From positions 1 to 10,891 of the forward strand of contig CAMDOY010000097.1 in NCBI GenBank assembly GCA_945903655.1: 10,891 nt of DNA. Direction: 5' to 3'. The DNA is from Rhizobium sp. Q54. Its GTDB lineage: Bacteria; Pseudomonadota; Alphaproteobacteria; Rhizobiales; Beijerinckiaceae. A model generated the notes under the pieces. It did no database searches, was not told the DNA's origin, and saw nothing but the letters and a program-made list of their open reading frames with translations. Below are positions 1-6,245 of the stretch, in pieces. The translations under genes were made by a program, and so were the position numbers. Numbering within the stretch: the stretch's first letter is position 1; each line of letters starts with the position of its first letter.

Positions 1-1129
1 CCTCCCGGAGCGCCGAAATGGTCTGAGGGCCTGCTGAAAAGGGTGTGATGGCTTGATTGATGGCTGCGCCAATCCCGCTGACGGCGAGGAGCATGATCCA
101 CGCTTGTACGATCCGCGCCATTGGCTCGTCTCGTTTGTGCGTCACCCAGAGCGCTCCGATCAGAAGTACAATTAAAAATCCAAGATGTCGTGAGAAAAGC
201 GCATAGACCGTCATGCAAATGATGAAATTCATGCATATGAAAGAAGCTGTCAGCCATCCCAACAAGCGCCATTGGCCGTATATATGGATGGTGGCCAAGC
301 ATGGCCCGTATATCCCGATGAAAAGAATTGGAAATTGCAAATCTGAAAAATCCCAACCTGTTAATTGCAGGTTTAGATCCACCGGCAAAAAAGTCGCGCC
401 GCTCATATAGGCGGCCCACATGATCTTTTTGGGCCAGGGAGCGGAGAGGCGTATAGTGTTGAGCGACTCGAAATCCGCCGCAGGCCACATCCAGATCAGC
501 GCGACCACACCGCCGCAACAGGCCAGCAGCACGCCACCCCAACGCCAACCTTGCTCGCGCAAAACAATGAGCCCGCAAATCCCTGCAAGCATCATGCTTT
601 GCAGCCCGCCCTGCGGCAGCAAGGCGATGAAGAGCCAGGCGAGGGGGCGCTGACGGTAAGCGATGGCCCCGAAGAAAAAGAGCACTGTCAGGGAATAGCC
701 CCGGGCGATGACGCCATATTCGAAGAACAGAAAATAATTGAGGCTGAGGAGGAACTTCACGCCGGGCGTAAAGGGGGCGCGCAGATGCAACAGCGCCGCC
801 GTGCAAAGCATCACGAGGCTCTGCACAATCTTGAGCGCGGTTGGATCATCCGTGAAGGCGAGGGGAAGCTTCAGCAACAAATGCCAGAGCGGCGGATGGC
901 CCTCGTAGCGAAAGTTCCAATACCAATCGGAGATGCTGCGGCTTTCACGCGCCAGCGCCGTGGCCTGCAATTCATCAGCCCAGGGAATATGCGTCCAGAT
1001 CAGCGCCATCTGGATCGTGAGCACGAGGCCGATAAGCACGATCCAGGGCCATGGTGGGCTTGCGGCGCGCTGAGGCTCCCAAAGGGCGGGAATGCCGGTC
1101 GCATGGGGCTCTTTGATGGAAGAAGTCAT
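1..1129 (-). CDS. GT-C-like multi-pass membrane glycosyltransferase, partial (C-terminus beyond window start)
   Basis: Translating the minus strand from the ATG at 1129 gives 376 open codons running off the left edge. A short cytoplasmic N-terminus precedes a first membrane helix (about residues 28-48). It is followed by an Asp-Glu pair (WADELQ, 50-55) and the loop motif RYEGHPPLWHLLLK (74-87). An acidic pair after helix 1 and a later HPPL/W loop are typical of GT-C fold transferases (GT39/ArnT/PMT_2 type), which use polyprenyl-phosphate sugars on the periplasmic face. A second motif, FFEYGVIARGYSL (135-147), looks like one I associate with a bacterial GT39-like family of unknown specificity. 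Many more hydrophobic helices follow. The start is supported by AGGA at 1140-1143. The gene is divergent from the GtrA gene. The part encoded by about 121-420 is clearly AT-richer than its surroundings. The fold class is fairly secure; donor and acceptor cannot be told. Confidence 0.8.
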   Translation of the reverse strand, partial: MTSSIKEPHATGIPALWEPQRAASPPWPWIVLIGLVLTIQMALIWTHIPWADELQATALARESRSISDWYWNFRYEGHPPLWHLLLKLPLAFTDDPTALKIVQSLVMLCTAALLHLRAPFTPGVKFLLSLNYFLFFEYGVIARGYSLTVLFFFGAIAYRQRPLAWLFIALLPQGGLQSMMLAGICGLIVLREQGWRWGGVLLACCGGVVALIWMWPAADFESLNTIRLSAPWPKKIMWAAYMSGATFLPVDLNLQLTGWDFSDLQFPILFIGIYGPCLATIHIYGQWRLLGWLTASFICMNFIICMTVYALFSRHLGFLIVLLIGALWVTHKRDEPMARIVQAWIMLLAVSGIGAAINQAITPFSAGPQTISALRE

Positions 1130-1320
1130 TGAAAATAAATCCTGAAATAACGATTGATCGTTCCGTCGAGACAAGACTCGAGCGTACCTGATCTTAAAAT
1201 CCAGATTTTCCGCCAAAAGGGGCTTTTCTTTACGTCTCCAATCCGTTACTCATATTGCCTAGCTTATGCGAATATTTCAAGCCTAACCATTCATTTTCGC
1301 TCTCAAGCCGATCTCAGCCC
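1130..1320. promoter_or_regulatory. Divergent intergenic region, AT-rich, with short palindrome
   Basis: This 191-base spacer separates the divergent GT-C and GtrA genes and must hold the promoters for both. It is much AT-richer than the flanking genes. It contains a perfect inverted repeat, AAAATC-CA-GATTTT (1196-1209), and a weaker one, TCGAG-N6-CTCGA (1167-1182). I see no convincing -35/-10 pair on either strand, so exact promoter positions are not called. Calling it regulatory rests on gene arrangement and base composition, not on a recognised binding site. Confidence 0.45.
1196..1209. repeat. 14-base perfect inverted repeat, possible operator
   Basis: AAAATCCAGATTTT consists of two 6-base arms (AAAATC and GATTTT) around a CA centre. 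It lies near the middle of the divergent spacer, 67 bases from the GT-C start and 112 from the GtrA start. A dimeric regulator could bind here, but AT-rich spacers produce such short palindromes by chance, and no regulator gene is visible in the window. Confidence 0.3.
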
Positions 1321-1806
1321 ATGTCATTGCTTCAGACCCCCGCTCCTTCCTCCCCTCTCTCGGCGCCCGATGCTGGTTTGCCCATATGGCTGCGGCGCGT
1401 CGAGCGATTTTTGCCTTTTCCGCCCTTGGTTTGGCGCATCGCCCGCTTCCTGACAGTGGGTCTGGTCGGTCTCGGCGTGGATAGTGGCCTCTTCTGGAGC
1501 CTCTATCAAGCCGGAGCGTCCCTGGAGATCGCCCGCGCTCTGTCGCTGGCGCTCGCCACACTCGTGACCTGGGGGCTCAATCGCCTCTTCACCTTCGCGC
1601 CCAGCGGACGCCCGCCCATCTATGAATTGATCCGCTATGTCGCGGTGGCCCTTGTGGCGCAGGGGTTCAATTATGGACTGTTTCTGATCTTCGTGCGCCT
1701 TGATGCGGGGGCCCATCCCCTGTTGTGCCTCGTGGCCTCCGCCGCCGCCGCCCTGTCTTTCACCGGGCAATCCCTCATCGCCTTCGCCCGCATCAAGGGC
1801 GGCTGA
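1321..1806 (+). CDS. GtrA family membrane protein (lipid-linked sugar translocation)
   Basis: The 161-residue product has the size and four-helix pattern of GtrA/DPMS3-like proteins (PF04138). After a 40-residue cytoplasmic lead rich in Pro and Ser, helices lie at about 42-62, 70-88, 103-126 and 132-152. Family hallmarks are RFLTVGLVGLGVDSGLFW (42-59, with Asp54), the NRLFTF signature (87-92) after helix 2, and a mirrored second half (RYVAVALVAQGFNYGLF). Family members are thought to help move polyprenyl-phosphate sugars across the inner membrane or to support the glycosyltransferases that use them. The ATG at 1321 is preferred. An upstream in-frame TTG at 1255 would add 22 poorly structured residues encoded in AT-rich spacer. 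Neither start has a strong ribosome binding site. The gene leads into the flavoprotein gene 39 bases downstream, so the two are probably co-transcribed. Confidence 0.88.
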   Translation: MSLLQTPAPSSPLSAPDAGLPIWLRRVERFLPFPPLVWRIARFLTVGLVGLGVDSGLFWSLYQAGASLEIARALSLALATLVTWGLNRLFTFAPSGRPPIYELIRYVAVALVAQGFNYGLFLIFVRLDAGAHPLLCLVASAAAALSFTGQSLIAFARIKGG

Positions 1807-1836
1807 TTTTCATTTAACCCTTTTCCCTTTTTGATC

Positions 1837-1840
1837 GAGG
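1837..1840 (+). promoter_or_regulatory. Ribosome binding site GAGG deciding the flavoprotein start
   Basis: GAGG lies five bases before the ATG at 1846. It favours that start over the in-frame TTG at 1831, which would overlap this site. The 1846 start also places the Rossmann GxGxxG close to the N-terminus, as expected in this family. Confidence 0.7.
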
Positions 1841-1845
1841 TTTTC

Positions 1846-3348
1846 ATGTCAAATGCTTTTGACGCCATCATCATTGGCGCAGGCCCCGCAGGCCTCACCG
1901 CCGCCTATCAACTGACCAAGGAGGGCCGCCGCGTGCTCGTGATCGAGCAGGACGAGGTCTTTGTGGGCGGCATCAGCCGCACGGTGAGTTATAAGGACTA
2001 TCTCTTCGACATCGGCGGCCACCGCTTCTTCTCGAAATCGAAGGAGGTGGTGGACCTCTGGGACGAGATCCTGCCCGACGATTTCATCGACCGCCCGCGC
2101 CTGTCGCGCATCTTCTATGGCGAGAAATTCTATTCCTATCCGCTCAACGGCTTCGAGGCCCTGCGCAATCTCGGGCTTATCGAGAGCACGCTGTGCATGC
2201 TCTCCTATGGCTATGCGAAACTGCGGCCCATCCCGAACCCCCGCACCTTCCATGAATGGGTGCGCAACCAGTTCGGAGAGCGGCTGTTCTCGATCTTCTT
2301 CAAGACCTACACAGAAAAGGTCTGGGGCATGTCCTGCGATGAGATTTCGGCGGATTTGGCGGCCCAGCGCATCAAGGGCCTGAGCTTAGGGTCAGCGGTC
2401 ATCAACTCCCTGATACGCCCCTTCCGTCGCAAGGGCGCGGCGCGTCCCGGCCAGCCCGTCATCAAGACCCTGATCGAGTCCTTCCGCTATCCGCGCAAGG
2501 GGCCGGGCATGTTGTGGGAGGAATGCGCCCGCAAGGTCACGGCGCAGGGCGGGGTGATCCGCATGGGCTGCAAGCTCGAAAGCATGGCGCGCAACGAGCA
2601 GACGGGCCAGTGGACCGTGAACGCCAAAACCACGACCGGCGAGACCGTGAGCTTCAGCGCGCCCCATGTGATTTCGTCTGCGCCGATCACCGAGCTGATG
2701 GCGGCGCTGGGGCCGACGCCGACGACCTTGCCTCACGCCCGCGCGTTGAAATATCGCGATTTCCTCACGGTGGCGCTGATCGCCAAGAGTTCGGCGAGCT
2801 TCCCCGACAACTGGATCTATATCCATGATCCCCTGGTGAAGGTGGGCCGCGTGCAGAATTTCCGCTCCTGGTCGCCGGAACTGGTGCCGCAGGAGGGCAT
2901 GACTTGCCTCGGCCTTGAATATTTCTGCTTCGAGGGCGACGGGCTCTGGGCCGCGCCCGATGCGGAGCTGGTGGCGCTCGCCAAACGCGAGATCGACCAT
3001 ATCGGCCTCATCCGATCCGACGAGGTGGTGGACGCCTGCGTGGTGCGGCAGGCCAAGGCCTATCCGGTCTATGACGACGCCTACCGCAGCCATGTGGACG
3101 CCATCAGAGCGGAGCTGGCCGAGCGCTATCCCGGCCTGCATCTGGTGGGCCGCAACGGCATGCACAAATACAACAATCAGGACCACGCGATGATGACCGC
3201 CATTCTCACCGTGCGCAACATTCTGGCGGGCGAAGAGCTCTATGACATCTGGGACGTGAACGAGGACGCCGAATATCACGAGGGCGGCGCCTCCGGCGAG
3301 CGCGAGGCCCTGCGCAGCGAGCGCATGGTGCCACGCAAGGCTGCGTGA
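1846..3348 (+). CDS. NAD(P)/FAD-dependent oxidoreductase, UDP-galactopyranose mutase-like (COG1232 type)
   Basis: This is a 500-residue soluble flavoprotein. The N-terminal FAD-binding Rossmann fold is explicit: IIIGAGPAGL (8-17, GxGxxG) and an acidic residue ending the second strand (VIEQ, Glu34). GGISRT and DIGGHRFFSKS follow at about 41-65. The core motif TYTEKVWGM starts at 154. The C-terminal FAD-contacting stretch GRNGMHKYNNQDHAMM starts at 435. These mark a family related to UDP-galactopyranose mutase and protoporphyrinogen oxidase/amine oxidase that is often found beside glycosyltransferase and GtrA genes. It is longer than classical UDP-galactopyranose mutase (about 370-400 residues), so mutase activity should not be assumed; its substrate is unknown to me. 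It follows the GtrA gene by 39 bases and likely shares its transcript. The likely role is modification of a nucleotide- or lipid-linked sugar for the envelope, which is inference from context. Confidence 0.85.
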   Translation: MSNAFDAIIIGAGPAGLTAAYQLTKEGRRVLVIEQDEVFVGGISRTVSYKDYLFDIGGHRFFSKSKEVVDLWDEILPDDFIDRPRLSRIFYGEKFYSYPLNGFEALRNLGLIESTLCMLSYGYAKLRPIPNPRTFHEWVRNQFGERLFSIFFKTYTEKVWGMSCDEISADLAAQRIKGLSLGSAVINSLIRPFRRKGAARPGQPVIKTLIESFRYPRKGPGMLWEECARKVTAQGGVIRMGCKLESMARNEQTGQWTVNAKTTTGETVSFSAPHVISSAPITELMAALGPTPTTLPHARALKYRDFLTVALIAKSSASFPDNWIYIHDPLVKVGRVQNFRSWSPELVPQEGMTCLGLEYFCFEGDGLWAAPDAELVALAKREIDHIGLIRSDEVVDACVVRQAKAYPVYDDAYRSHVDAIRAELAERYPGLHLVGRNGMHKYNNQDHAMMTAILTVRNILAGEELYDIWDVNEDAEYHEGGASGEREALRSERMVPRKAA

Positions 3349-3349
3349 T

Positions 3350-3379
3350 TTGGCGGGTGGTGCGGCTCTGGGCTAGACT
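3350..3379 (+). promoter_or_regulatory. Candidate sigma-70-type promoter for the small secreted protein gene
   Basis: A -35-like TTGGCG (3350-3355), an 18-base spacer and a -10-like TAGACT (3374-3379) lie just after the flavoprotein stop. Transcription starting seven bases after the -10 would begin on the A of the ATG at 3386, giving a leaderless mRNA. This agrees with the absence of a ribosome binding site there. The core GGCTAGACTG (3371-3380) recurs exactly upstream of the AsmA gene. Confidence 0.45.
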
Positions 3380-3385
3380 GACGCC

Positions 3386-3664
3386 ATGACCGCCCCCCTC
3401 CGCAGCACCCTTTTCGCCCTCGCCGCCTGTCTCTTCCTCGCCGCGCCAACCCGCGCCGACGATCTGCCGGAGGTCCCGGCGCCCCCGCCCGAGGGCGCTC
3501 CGGCCACTGTCTTCAGCTTCGGTCGCGACAACCCTACCTGCGGCGAGTGGACCAATGGCTGCCAGATCTGCATGCGCCCCGCCGCTGGCGAAATGCAATG
3601 CTCGACCCCGGGCATCGCCTGCACGCCCGGCCCGCCGGTGTGCCGGGTGAAGACGGAGCCGTGA
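3386..3664 (+). CDS. Small secreted Cys-rich protein (conserved hypothetical type)
   Basis: This 92-residue protein has a clear N-terminal signal. A basic/hydrophobic stretch (about 5-20) ends at TRA-DD, so Sec signal peptidase I cleavage near residue 24 is likely. LAAC (12-15) could be read as a lipobox, but the hydrophobic core continues past Cys15, which makes a lipoprotein less likely. The mature part starts Pro-rich (29-40). It then has six cysteines in a compact domain: C52, C59, C62, C72, C79 and C86, with the patterns CGEWTNGCQIC and CSTPGIAC. I associate this kind of pattern with small alphaproteobacterial exported proteins of no known function. Six cysteines in an exported protein suggest three disulfides or metal binding. 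It is a single gene, convergent with the dehydrogenase gene, with three bases between the stops. Confidence 0.75.
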   Translation: MTAPLRSTLFALAACLFLAAPTRADDLPEVPAPPPEGAPATVFSFGRDNPTCGEWTNGCQICMRPAAGEMQCSTPGIACTPGPPVCRVKTEP

Positions 3665-3667
3665 GGC

Positions 3668-5065
3668 TCAGGGCAGGACCTTCCCCGGATTCATGATTCC
3701 CTTGGGATCGAAAGCCCTCTTGATGGCGCGCATGAGGGCGAGGGCGCCGGGGTCATGCTCCTCCCCCATGTATTTACGCTTGAGTTGGCCGATGCCGTGC
3801 TCCCCGGTGCAGGTGCCCTCCATGGCGAGGCCCCGCTGGACGAGCCGGTGCAGGAAGCCCTCCGCGCGCGCCACATCAGCCGGATCGTCCATGTCCACCA
3901 GCAGGGTCACATGGAAATTGCCGTCGCCCACATGGCCCAGAATCGGCGCGATGAGGCCGGTGCTGGCGATATCCACCTGGGTCTGGGTCACGCAATCGGC
4001 GAGGCGCGAAATGGGCACGCAGATGTCGGTCGCCACCGCCTTGGCGCCGGGGCGCAACGCGAGGCCCGACCAATAGGCGTCATGGCGCGCTTGCCAGAGG
4101 CGCGTGCGCTCCTCGGGCTTCACGGTCCAGGTGAAGGGCCCGCCGCCAAACTCGGCGGCGATCTCTCCAAAGCGGGCGGATTGTTCCTCCACGCTCGCCT
4201 GCGTGCCGTGGAACTCCAGCAAAAGCATGGGCGTCTCGGCGAGGCCGAGTTTTGAATAGAGATTGACCGCCTTCACCTGCAGGGCGCCGAGCAATTCGAT
4301 GCGCGTGACGGGAATGCCCGATTGTATGGTGAGAATGGTCGCGTTGCAGGCGGCCTCCACGCTGGGGAAGGGGCATATGCCCCCCGCGATGGCCTCGGGG
4401 ATTCCGTGCAGTTTCAGGGTCGCCTGCGTGATGACGCCCAGCGTGCCCTCCGCGCCCACGAAGAGGCGGGTGAGGTCATAGCCAGCGGAGGATTTTTTCG
4501 CGCGCCGCGCCGTGCGGATGATCTCGCCCTTGGGCGTCACCACCTCCAGCGACAGCACATTGTCCTTCATGGTGCCATAGCGCACCGCATTGGTGCCCGA
4601 GGCCCGGGTTGAGATCATCCCGCCAAGGGAGGCGTCGGCGCCGGGGTCGATGGGGAAGAAAAGGCCGGTGTCGCGCAGATGTTCGTTCAGCGCCTTGCGG
4701 GTGACGCCGGGCTCCACCACGCAGTCGAGATCCTCCCCATGGACCGCCACCACCCGGTTCATGAGCGACAGGTCGATGCAGACGCCGCCATGGGGGGCGT
4801 TCACATGGCCTTCGAGAGAGGTGCCGGTTCCATAGGGAATCACGGGGACGCCATGCGCAGCGCAAAGCGTCACCACACGCGCCACCTCCTGCGCGCTTTG
4901 TATGAAGACCACCGCGTCCGGCGGCTGGTTCTCGCCCCAGGTGAGGGTATGGGCGTGCTGGCGGCGCAGGGTCTCGTTGGTGGAGAGGCGTTCGCCGAAA
5001 TGCGCTGTGAGTTCGCTCGTCACCCGCGCAATGGCGGCAGGGGAGAAAGACGTGTCATCCGCCAT
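3668..5065 (-). CDS. FAD-linked D-lactate dehydrogenase (cytochrome)-type oxidoreductase
   Basis: The 465-residue length matches bacterial and mitochondrial LDHD/GlcD-type enzymes of the vanillyl-alcohol oxidase flavoprotein family. The N-terminal PCMH FAD-binding domain shows PYGTGTSLEGHV (77-88), the FAD-contacting DPGADASLGGMI (140-151), and FVGAEGTLGVIT (202-213). The C-terminal FAD-oxidase domain carries the substrate and metal-site motifs GHVGDGNFH (377-385) and GEHGIG (421-426) and ends with the usual NPGKVLP. Such enzymes oxidise D-lactate or related 2-hydroxy acids to 2-oxo acids and pass electrons to cytochrome c or quinone. There is no signal peptide or membrane segment. The start has AAGGGGG six bases upstream (5072-5078), inside the end of the DUF924 gene, whose last 11 bases overlap this gene. 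Glycolate or 2-hydroxyglutarate specificity cannot be excluded. Confidence 0.9.
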   Translation of the reverse strand: MADDTSFSPAAIARVTSELTAHFGERLSTNETLRRQHAHTLTWGENQPPDAVVFIQSAQEVARVVTLCAAHGVPVIPYGTGTSLEGHVNAPHGGVCIDLSLMNRVVAVHGEDLDCVVEPGVTRKALNEHLRDTGLFFPIDPGADASLGGMISTRASGTNAVRYGTMKDNVLSLEVVTPKGEIIRTARRAKKSSAGYDLTRLFVGAEGTLGVITQATLKLHGIPEAIAGGICPFPSVEAACNATILTIQSGIPVTRIELLGALQVKAVNLYSKLGLAETPMLLLEFHGTQASVEEQSARFGEIAAEFGGGPFTWTVKPEERTRLWQARHDAYWSGLALRPGAKAVATDICVPISRLADCVTQTQVDIASTGLIAPILGHVGDGNFHVTLLVDMDDPADVARAEGFLHRLVQRGLAMEGTCTGEHGIGQLKRKYMGEEHDPGALALMRAIKRAFDPKGIMNPGKVLP

Positions 5066-5612
5066 GGGAGGCCCCCTTCAGGAAGGCATTTTCGTCTTCC
5101 GTATTCACCCGCCCCAGCACCGCGTTGCGATAAGGAAAGCGGCCAAACCTTGCGATGGCGTCGCGGTGGATGAGGCCGAACTTCACGCCATCGTCATCCC
5201 CGCAGGCGCGGCATTTTTCGATGCAGAAATCCTGCTCCGCCAGATCCTCCGCATGCATCATGGGCAGATAGAAGAACCGCCGCAGGGGCGGGTCATATTG
5301 CGCGTCAAAGCCCGCCTCGATAGCCCTGTGGGCCACGGCGAGGGCCTTGGCGTCGCTGGCGAAGGCGCGGGCGAGGCCACGGAAGATGTTGCGCGGGAAC
5401 TGGTCGAGCAGCAGGATCAGGGCGAGGGCGTCCTCCGGGCTCGCCTGCCAGTCGTCGAGATCGCCCCGCGCTGCTGCCTGCTGGGCCCCGAAGAAGCTCC
5501 AGCGCAGGCGCGCGTCAAAATCGCGGTTCTCCGCGAACCAGAGCGCGGGGCCTGCGTCGGTCCAGAAGGTGATGACGTCCTTTGGCGTTACGGTATACAT
5601 GGGTGCGCGCAT
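5055..5612 (-). CDS. DUF924 family protein
   Basis: This 185-residue helical protein matches the DUF924 family (PF06041, TPR-like fold, function unknown) in size and motifs: DVITFWTDAGPALWFAENRDFD (split across 12-33), LDQFPRNIFRG (69-79), FFYLPMMHAED (113-123), and a C-terminal HRDAIARFGRFPYRNAVLGR block (149-168). I chose the ATG at 5612 because AAGGA (5624-5628) lies 11 bases upstream. An internal ATG at 5600 would shorten the protein by four residues. The last 11 bases overlap the D-lactate dehydrogenase start, so translation of the two is probably coupled. Cys130, Cys134 and Cys137 form a CxxxCxxC arrangement (FCIEKCRAC) that is unusual to see in a cytosolic helical protein. An open reading frame extending upstream to about 6014 is antisense to the next gene and not a true N-terminus. 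Confidence 0.88.
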   Translation of the reverse strand: MRAPMYTVTPKDVITFWTDAGPALWFAENRDFDARLRWSFFGAQQAAARGDLDDWQASPEDALALILLLDQFPRNIFRGLARAFASDAKALAVAHRAIEAGFDAQYDPPLRRFFYLPMMHAEDLAEQDFCIEKCRACGDDDGVKFGLIHRDAIARFGRFPYRNAVLGRVNTEDENAFLKGASHGG

Positions 5613-5663
5613 CCGCTGAGAGATCCTTGCGCTTATACCATGCCCAAAGCCTGAGGATATTCC
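5613..5663. promoter_or_regulatory. Short divergent promoter region
   Basis: Only 51 bases separate two divergent starts, so promoters for both directions must lie here or reach into the coding regions. CGCTTATACC (5630-5639) reads as GGTATAAGCG on the minus strand and is the best -10-like element, facing DUF924. I find no good -35 partner. GAGGA (5653-5657) is the ribosome binding site of the plus-strand gene, six bases before its ATG. Confidence 0.4.
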
Positions 5664-6242
5664 ATGTCGCAAGCCGCCGCAGCCGATGACGCCGCTCCCT
5701 CCATCAATCCCTGGCATCTCGTGGGTTATGCGGGCCTTCTGGTTTTGATGGTGTTCGTCATCTGGCTCGAGGATCGCTTCATTCTGAATTTCATGCATGT
5801 CATGTCCGGCGTCCTGTGGACCGGCATCGATCTCTTCATGGGCTTTTTCGTTGGTCCTGCCCTGCGCTCCGCCCCCTTCGAGGCGCGCCGCGCCGTGACC
5901 ATGCGACTTGTGCCGCGCACCCTGTTCCTCATGCCCACACTCGCCATCATCACGGGGACCACGGGCTGGTTCCATGCCAAGCAACTGGGCTTTCTCGACA
6001 CGCCCTGGCCGCAATATGGCTGGGTGCTGGCGGCGTTGATCATCATCACCATCCTCACCATTCAGGGGCTTGGCCTGTTGCTCCCCACCAATTTCCGCGT
6101 ATATCTTGAGCTTCGCAAGGCGGAGCCTGATCGCGAGCGGATCGGGCGGCTGCTCAAGAGCTATGTTTATCTTGTTGGTTTTCAGGGCGTCATGCAGATC
6201 GCGATGATCGTCGTCATGGCGAAATTCGTTACGGGGCTTTAG
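5664..6242 (+). CDS. Five-helix integral membrane protein, unknown function (faint PuuD-N/DUF2269-like pattern)
   Basis: The 192-residue protein has about five predicted membrane helices: 18-35, 41-65, 84-102, 118-141 and 165-190. A short polar N-terminus precedes them and a basic loop (144-163, LRKAEPDRERIGR) follows helix 4. Helix 2 has an H-x-x-S-G-x-x-W-x-G pattern (HVMSGVLWTGIDLFMGF, from His45), and His104 follows helix 3. This resembles the heme- or metal-associated helices of the urate hydroxylase PuuD N-terminal domain and DUF2269-type proteins, though the match is by eye and weak. It starts at an ATG with GAGGA six bases upstream. Its TAG stop is three bases before the SASA hydrolase start, so the two genes form an operon. 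I do not recognise a defined function. Confidence 0.8.
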   Translation: MSQAAAADDAAPSINPWHLVGYAGLLVLMVFVIWLEDRFILNFMHVMSGVLWTGIDLFMGFFVGPALRSAPFEARRAVTMRLVPRTLFLMPTLAIITGTTGWFHAKQLGFLDTPWPQYGWVLAALIIITILTIQGLGLLLPTNFRVYLELRKAEPDRERIGRLLKSYVYLVGFQGVMQIAMIVVMAKFVTGL

Positions 6243-6245
6243 TGG

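Noticed and set aside
551..1132. Plus-strand open frame of 193 codons
   Set aside because: It is antisense to the GT-C gene, whose membrane helices and family motifs are explicit. Its own translation is low in complexity, rich in charged residues and without domain features.
1146..1174. Minus-strand TTGTCT-17-GTTATT as a promoter for the GT-C gene
   Set aside because: The -10 match is poor, and the implied transcription start would fall at or past the ribosome binding site at 1140-1143.
2392..3279. Minus-strand open frame of 295 codons
   Set aside because: It is a shadow of the flavoprotein gene, rich in His, Gly and Arg, with no domain. The plus-strand FAD motifs are explicit.
3668..5065. 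DprE1-like epimerase subunit linked to the GtrA cluster
   Set aside because: The protein is a VAO-type flavoprotein like DprE1, but the GHVGDGNFH and GEHGIG motifs and the C-terminus are those of D-lactate dehydrogenase/GlcD enzymes, and it lies on the opposite strand beyond another gene.
5195..5225. CxxxCxxC in the DUF924 protein as a radical SAM motif
   Set aside because: The spacing fits, but the protein has no TIM-barrel pattern and clear DUF924 motifs, so the resemblance is coincidental.
5613..6014. N-terminal extension of the DUF924 frame
   Set aside because: The extension is antisense to the five-helix membrane protein. DUF924 family length and the AAGGA site support the start at 5612.
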